NCBI GenBank assembly: GCA_963717255.1 | Contig: CAVQVT010000010.1 | Location: forward strand, 62,001-126,000 | Direction: 5' to 3' | DNA: 64,000 nucleotides | DNA from: CAIYQJ01 sp963717255 | GTDB lineage: Bacteria; Chloroflexota; Limnocylindria; Limnocylindrales; CSP1-4 | Shown: piece after piece, positions 60,661 to 64,000 of the stretch | Numbering within the stretch: the first letter of the stretch is position 1 | How the letters are laid out: each line of letters begins with the position of its first letter | Program-made: the position numbers and the translations under genes | Notes under the pieces: model-generated | What the model was told of the DNA's origin: nothing | The model's database searches: none | What the model saw: only the letters and a program-made list of their open reading frames with translations

Positions 60661-62352
60661 ATGAGCGGCACCGCCGGCGACCCGAACGCGGCCGCCACCC
60701 CGGGATGGCCGCCGAGCCCAGGCTCGGCGGCCCCCGGGCCGTCTCCGTCCCCGAGCCCGTCGCCGGCCGCCGGCTCTCCGCCTCCGGCCCCAGGCTGGCC
60801 TCCCGCCCCGACAGCCTCCCCACCGACCCTCACCCGCGCCCGCATGGGCTCGCTCGCGCGCGCGTTCCTTCGCTCGCCCATCGAGGGGGCCAGCTGGCGC
60901 GCCTTCTTCGCGATCCTCCTCGGGTTCGGGGTCGCGATCGTCGCCATCAGCCTCCTCTCCGGGCTCTTCTCCACCGGCGGCTCGCTCCTCATCTGGCTCG
61001 TGGGCATCCCGATCGTGGCCCTGGGCATCGAGGTCTCCCGCCTCATCGCCCGCGAGGAGCGCTGGCGGATCGCGTTCGTGGACGACCGGGCGCTCGTCCC
61101 GCACCGATACCGCCCGTACGACGGCTTCCCTCGCAGCCCGTACGGCCCGTGGGTCCGCGCGTGGGGCGAGACGCAGTTCCTCGACGCGAACCGCTGGCGC
61201 GACGTGGTCTACGTCCTCGTCCTGTTCCCGCTGGCGGTTCTCGAGCTCGCGGTCGTGCTCTTCCTCTGGGCCGCCTCGCTCACCCTGCTCGTCTCGCCGC
61301 TGGTCGTCGCGGGGCTGTCCGCGGGAGGAGTGTTCGAGCGGCTCTCCACGCGCGTGACCGCGTCGGGTGCCGTGGTCGGCGACGTGTCCGGGCTGGCCTT
61401 CGCCGCCGTCGTGCCGGCGTTCCTCCTGGGACTGCTCTTGATCCCGGTCGCCGCGTCCACGGGGCGCGGGCTCATGCTCCTGCACCGAGCCGTGGTCTCC
61501 GGGCTGCTCTGCGTGGACCCGACCGTCGCCCTCCGGCAGGACGTCGAGCGGCTGCGCGGGAGCCGGTCGGCCGCCCTGGAGCTGGAGGCGAGCGAGCTCC
61601 GACGGATCGAGCGCGACCTCCACGACGGCGCCCAGCAGCGGCTGGTCATGCTCTCGATCGACCTCGGACTGGCGGAGGACCGCCTGGCGACCGACCCGGA
61701 CTCCGCCCGGCAGCTGGTCGCCGACGCCCGGGAGCAGGCGCGCCTCGCGCTCGCGGAGCTGCGGGACCTCGTCCGGGGGACGGCGCCGTCGATCCTCGTG
61801 GACCGGGGGCTCGTCGCGGCGCTCGGCGCGGTGGCGGGCAACTGCCCCGTGCCTGCCACCGTGGACAGCGGCCTGGCGGACGGGGAGCGCCTGCCCGCGT
61901 CGGTGGAGCGTGCCGCGTACTTCGTCGTGGCCGAGTCGCTCGCGAACGTCGCGAAGCACAGCGGCGCGTCGCACGCCGAGGTGACGCTGCGGAAGGAGGG
62001 GGCGGTGTCCGCCGGGCCCGCAGGCCCGGCAGTGGCGCCCGGTGCGCCGGCCGCCACTCCTCCCGGGATCGCGCCCGCCCCCGGCCCGTGGGCTGCCATG
62101 TGGCCGACCGGCCCGGCCGCGATCGGCTCCGGCCGGCCGGCGGCGATCGGCTCGGGCTGGCCGGCGGCCACGGCATCGCGCCTGGTCGTCCAGGTCCGTG
62201 ACGACGGCTCCGGCGGCGCGACCCTCACGCCCGGCGGCGGCCTCGCCGGCCTGCGCGACCGTGTCGAAGCGCTGGACGGTTCCCTGGCTCTCTCGAGCCC
62301 GCCCGGCGGCCCCACCGTCGTTCGCGTGGAGATCCCGGCCGCGCCCGGGTAG
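60661..62352 (+). CDS. NarL-class (HisKA_3) membrane sensor histidine kinase
   Basis: The 563-residue protein has a Pro/Ser-rich N-terminus, then about five helices (FFAILLGFGVAIVAISLLSG, LLIWLVGIPIVALGIEVSR, VVYVLVLFPLAVLELAVVLF). The dimerisation motif is RRIERDLHDGAQQRLVMLSI, with the phospho-His in DLHDG, followed by an ATPase (AESLANVAKHSGASHAEVTL; VVQVRDDGSGG; GGGLAGLRDRVEALDG). An insert of about 58 Pro/Ala/Gly residues with PAAIGSG repeats splits the ATPase between N- and G-boxes. It is the likely partner of the response regulator at 56876-57541. Confidence 0.92.
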   Translation: MSGTAGDPNAAATPGWPPSPGSAAPGPSPSPSPSPAAGSPPPAPGWPPAPTASPPTLTRARMGSLARAFLRSPIEGASWRAFFAILLGFGVAIVAISLLSGLFSTGGSLLIWLVGIPIVALGIEVSRLIAREERWRIAFVDDRALVPHRYRPYDGFPRSPYGPWVRAWGETQFLDANRWRDVVYVLVLFPLAVLELAVVLFLWAASLTLLVSPLVVAGLSAGGVFERLSTRVTASGAVVGDVSGLAFAAVVPAFLLGLLLIPVAASTGRGLMLLHRAVVSGLLCVDPTVALRQDVERLRGSRSAALELEASELRRIERDLHDGAQQRLVMLSIDLGLAEDRLATDPDSARQLVADAREQARLALAELRDLVRGTAPSILVDRGLVAALGAVAGNCPVPATVDSGLADGERLPASVERAAYFVVAESLANVAKHSGASHAEVTLRKEGAVSAGPAGPAVAPGAPAATPPGIAPAPGPWAAMWPTGPAAIGSGRPAAIGSGWPAATASRLVVQVRDDGSGGATLTPGGGLAGLRDRVEALDGSLALSSPPGGPTVVRVEIPAAPG

Positions 62353-62379
62353 GGAAGCGCGTGTCGCGCCGGCGGCCGA

Positions 62380-62658
62380 TCAGCCGGGTCGGTCGGGACT
62401 CCTCCCGCTGTACCCTTCGGGCCTGACCGTCGTCGCCTGGGGCCGCAGGCCGAATCGGATCGCCCGGTCGGGCCAGCCCGGGTCGTCCGGCGTCCAGGCC
62501 TGCGCCACGGCGCCATCCGCGTCCCGGTGCTCGATCGCCCCGTCCGGGCGCAGGACGAGCCTGCCGCCGTCGGCAAGCGCGATCTCGTGTCGCCGGTAGC
62601 GACGTCCTCGATGGGCCGGTGCCCCTGCCGGCACCGGCGGGGTGGGATCGTCGCTCAT
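62380..62658 (-). CDS. Small hypothetical protein
   Basis: ATG at 62658 follows GGAGG by five bases. The 92-residue product has a strand-rich centre (HEIALADGGRLVLRPDGAIE, then HRDADGAVAQAWTPDD) and a Pro/Arg tail. No family, signal peptide or membrane helix is seen. It converges with the histidine kinase gene 28 bases away and follows the Lys/Pro micropeptide gene on the same strand. Confidence 0.6.
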   Translation of the reverse strand: MSDDPTPPVPAGAPAHRGRRYRRHEIALADGGRLVLRPDGAIEHRDADGAVAQAWTPDDPGWPDRAIRFGLRPQATTVRPEGYSGRSPDRPG

Positions 62659-62680
62659 CGCGGCCTCCGTCCCGGGCCCT

Positions 62681-62752
62681 CTATGCCGCGGGTCCCTTCG
62701 GCTTCTTCGGCTGCTTCGGCTTCGGGGGCCTCTTCGGGGTCTTGTCGCCCAT
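62681..62752 (-). CDS. 23-residue Lys/Pro-rich micropeptide
   Basis: ATG at 62752 follows GGAGGAGG with six bases of spacing, one of the best ribosome-binding sites in the window. The peptide starts MGDKTPKRPPKPKQPKKPKG and ends at a TAG. Similar tiny proteins starting M-G-D-K-[TS]-P-K are common in high-GC bacteria but are usually left unannotated. The basic, disordered composition suggests binding to RNA, DNA or the ribosome (inference). Confidence 0.7.
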   Translation of the reverse strand: MGDKTPKRPPKPKQPKKPKGPAA

Positions 62753-62883
62753 GCGACACCTCCTCCATGCCGGCCTGGATGGCCGACCATGAGTATGAGG
62801 CCGACACGCGGCGACGGCATCCCGTGAAGACGCCGACCCTGTGCCGCCTTCCGACGGCCGATCGACCGGCTACCCTCGACGCC

Positions 62884-63792
62884 ATGGTGGACGTGCTCGG
62901 CATCGGGATCGCGGCAGTGGACGACATGATCCGCGTCCAGCATTTCCCGGAGCCGGACACCAAGGTCCGTGTGACGGGCTCGGACCGCGCGTGCGGTGGC
63001 CTCACGGCGACCGCGCTGGTCGCGGCCGCGCGTCTCGGCGCCTCGACGGCCTTCGCGGGGGTGCTCGGGCAGGACGACCTCTCGGACTTCGTCCTCCGGT
63101 CGCTGGAGGCCGAGGGGGTGGACGTGTCCCACGTCGTCCGCCTGCCCCACGCCGGCCCGGGGCGCTCGATCGTCGTCGTGGACACCGACGGTCGGCGGAT
63201 CGTCTACTCGGACCCCAGCCGCACGATCGCCGCGAGCGAGGTGTCGCCGCCGCCGGCCGTGGTCCGCGGGGCCCGCGTCCTGCTCGTGGACCACGTCCGC
63301 GTGCCGGCGTCGGTCCGTGCCGCCCGCGTGGCGCGCGCCGCGCGGATCCCGGTCGTCGGCGACCTCGAGCGGTCGGACCACCCTCGCTTCCCCGACCTGC
63401 TCGCGCTGGTGGACCACCTGGTGATCCCCGTGGCCTTCGGCGCCCGACTGACCGGGGCGTCCGACCCGCCCGGGATCCTCGGGGCCCTCCGCGCTCCTGG
63501 ACGGACGACGGTCCTGACCGGCGGGGCGGACGGCGCCTGGTACCGGGGGCCCGATGCCGCCGACGCCCCCACGCACGTGCCGGCGTTCGCGGTGGACGTG
63601 GTCGACACGACCGGCTGCGGCGACGCCTTCCACGGGGCGTACGCCGCCGGGCTGGCCTTCGGGGTCGACCTGGCCGGGCGCGTCCGACTGGCGAGCGCGG
63701 TCGCCGCGCTCACGGCGACCCGGCTGGGCGGGCAGGCGGGGCTCCCGGACCGAGCGACCGTGGACGTGTTCCTGGCGGCCCGGCCCGGCTGA
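62884..63792 (+). CDS. PfkB-family carbohydrate kinase
   Basis: The 302-residue protein begins VDVLGIGIAAVDDMIRVQHF. It has the PfkB N-terminal G-G-x-x-x-N/T-x-A region (CGGLTATALVAAARLG), a nucleotide-binding TVLTGGADGAWY, and the C-terminal signature VDTTGCGDAFHGAYAAGLAF with the catalytic Asp in GCGD. It phosphorylates a sugar or nucleoside with ATP; ribokinase-like and sulfofructose kinase-like enzymes have this layout. The length is normal. ATG at 62884. Confidence 0.92.
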   Translation: MVDVLGIGIAAVDDMIRVQHFPEPDTKVRVTGSDRACGGLTATALVAAARLGASTAFAGVLGQDDLSDFVLRSLEAEGVDVSHVVRLPHAGPGRSIVVVDTDGRRIVYSDPSRTIAASEVSPPPAVVRGARVLLVDHVRVPASVRAARVARAARIPVVGDLERSDHPRFPDLLALVDHLVIPVAFGARLTGASDPPGILGALRAPGRTTVLTGGADGAWYRGPDAADAPTHVPAFAVDVVDTTGCGDAFHGAYAAGLAFGVDLAGRVRLASAVAALTATRLGGQAGLPDRATVDVFLAARPG

Positions 63793-63886
63793 CGCTCCGG
63801 CGGTCGCGGTGTCGACGCGAGCGCGGGCTCCGTTCGGCCCTGGCAGGCTGCCTGTGCCCGCGATACGGTCGCTCCGAGGTGCTCCG

Positions 63887-64000
63887 ATGATCGCCGGGGG
63901 TTGGGTGCTCGTCGTCGGGATCGCGGCGCTGCTGCTCGTGCTCGTGATGGCTGTGCTCGCTCACCGCGCCGAGCGTGGCCCGGTCCGGCCGCGGTTCGAG
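63887..64000 (+). CDS. N-terminal end of a small membrane protein (runs off right edge)
   Basis: ATG at 63887 is preceded by GAGGTG. The visible 38 residues begin MIAGGWVLVVGIAALLLVLV, a single hydrophobic helix, followed by a basic stretch (AHRAERGP). The frame is open to the window edge. This could be an N-terminally anchored protein; no family can be named. Confidence 0.55.
   Translation, partial: MIAGGWVLVVGIAALLLVLVMAVLAHRAERGPVRPRFE

Overview
The window is very GC-rich (about 70% or more by eye), densely coded, and carries no rRNA operon. Gene content suggests a free-living, probably soil or freshwater bacterium of the Chloroflexota (Limnocylindria/Ellin6529-like) or a deep actinobacterial relative. 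This is inferred from several traits taken together: repeated zinc-ribbon/class III cyclase/ATPase/TPR giants, an FHA-armed ABCG-type transporter, a tungsten-type aldehyde oxidoreductase, an ArsA-type ATPase with a crystallin-like tail, and a HypA/MinD-type pair. No single marker proves the lineage. Start codons are often GTG, and 4-base GTGA or ATGA overlaps are common.

Layout. 0-9.2 kb: small enzymes, then a minus-strand catabolic block: APC amino-acid permease, saccharopine-dehydrogenase-like enzyme, Lrp/AsnC regulator, glycolate oxidase GlcF and a fused GlcD-GlcE. 9.4-16 kb: one plus-strand operon of an FHA-FHA-hydrolase, an FHAx3-ABC transporter and a membrane Ser/Thr kinase with an extracellular beta-sandwich-like domain. 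16-24.6 kb: VapB/VapC coupled to an aldo/keto reductase, an MBL-fold hydrolase, a seven-helix membrane protein, a penicillin-binding-like lipoprotein, a MinD-type ATPase with archaeal-type HypA, and small enzymes.

24.7-31.7 kb is the accessory region. An intact tRNA-Gly(CCC) at 31451-31526 has two copies of its 3' part (nt 31-76) downstream in the same orientation, at 26568 and 24774. They delimit two nested islets of 1.8 and 4.9 kb. The islets hold a PIN-toxin remnant, an amidase, an intact Phd/PIN module, an AbiEii-toxin remnant and a 1182-residue cyclase-ATPase. An integrase fragment lies on the other side of the tRNA. No recombinase gene is present.

31.7-44.7 kb: a second cyclase-ATPase, a nitroreductase, MBL hydrolase, LLM oxidoreductase, J-domain protein, carotenoid-type membrane protein, an ArsA/Get3-like operon ending in a tail-anchored protein, and a frameshifted LacI regulator next to two operator palindromes and a small Cys protein. 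44.7-56.8 kb: aldehyde:ferredoxin oxidoreductase, two large LuxR-ATPases, an SGNH hydrolase, a berberine-bridge-type oxidase, and a family of intergenic palindromic repeats. 56.8-64 kb: a NarL-type response regulator, a RES/Xre toxin-antitoxin pair, a bactofilin-like membrane protein, a HisKA_3 histidine kinase (plausible partner of the regulator), a 23-residue Lys/Pro peptide gene and a PfkB kinase.

The strongest candidates for something undescribed are the tRNA-Gly fragment islets, the FHA/ABC/kinase operon and the HypA/MinD pair without a hydrogenase.
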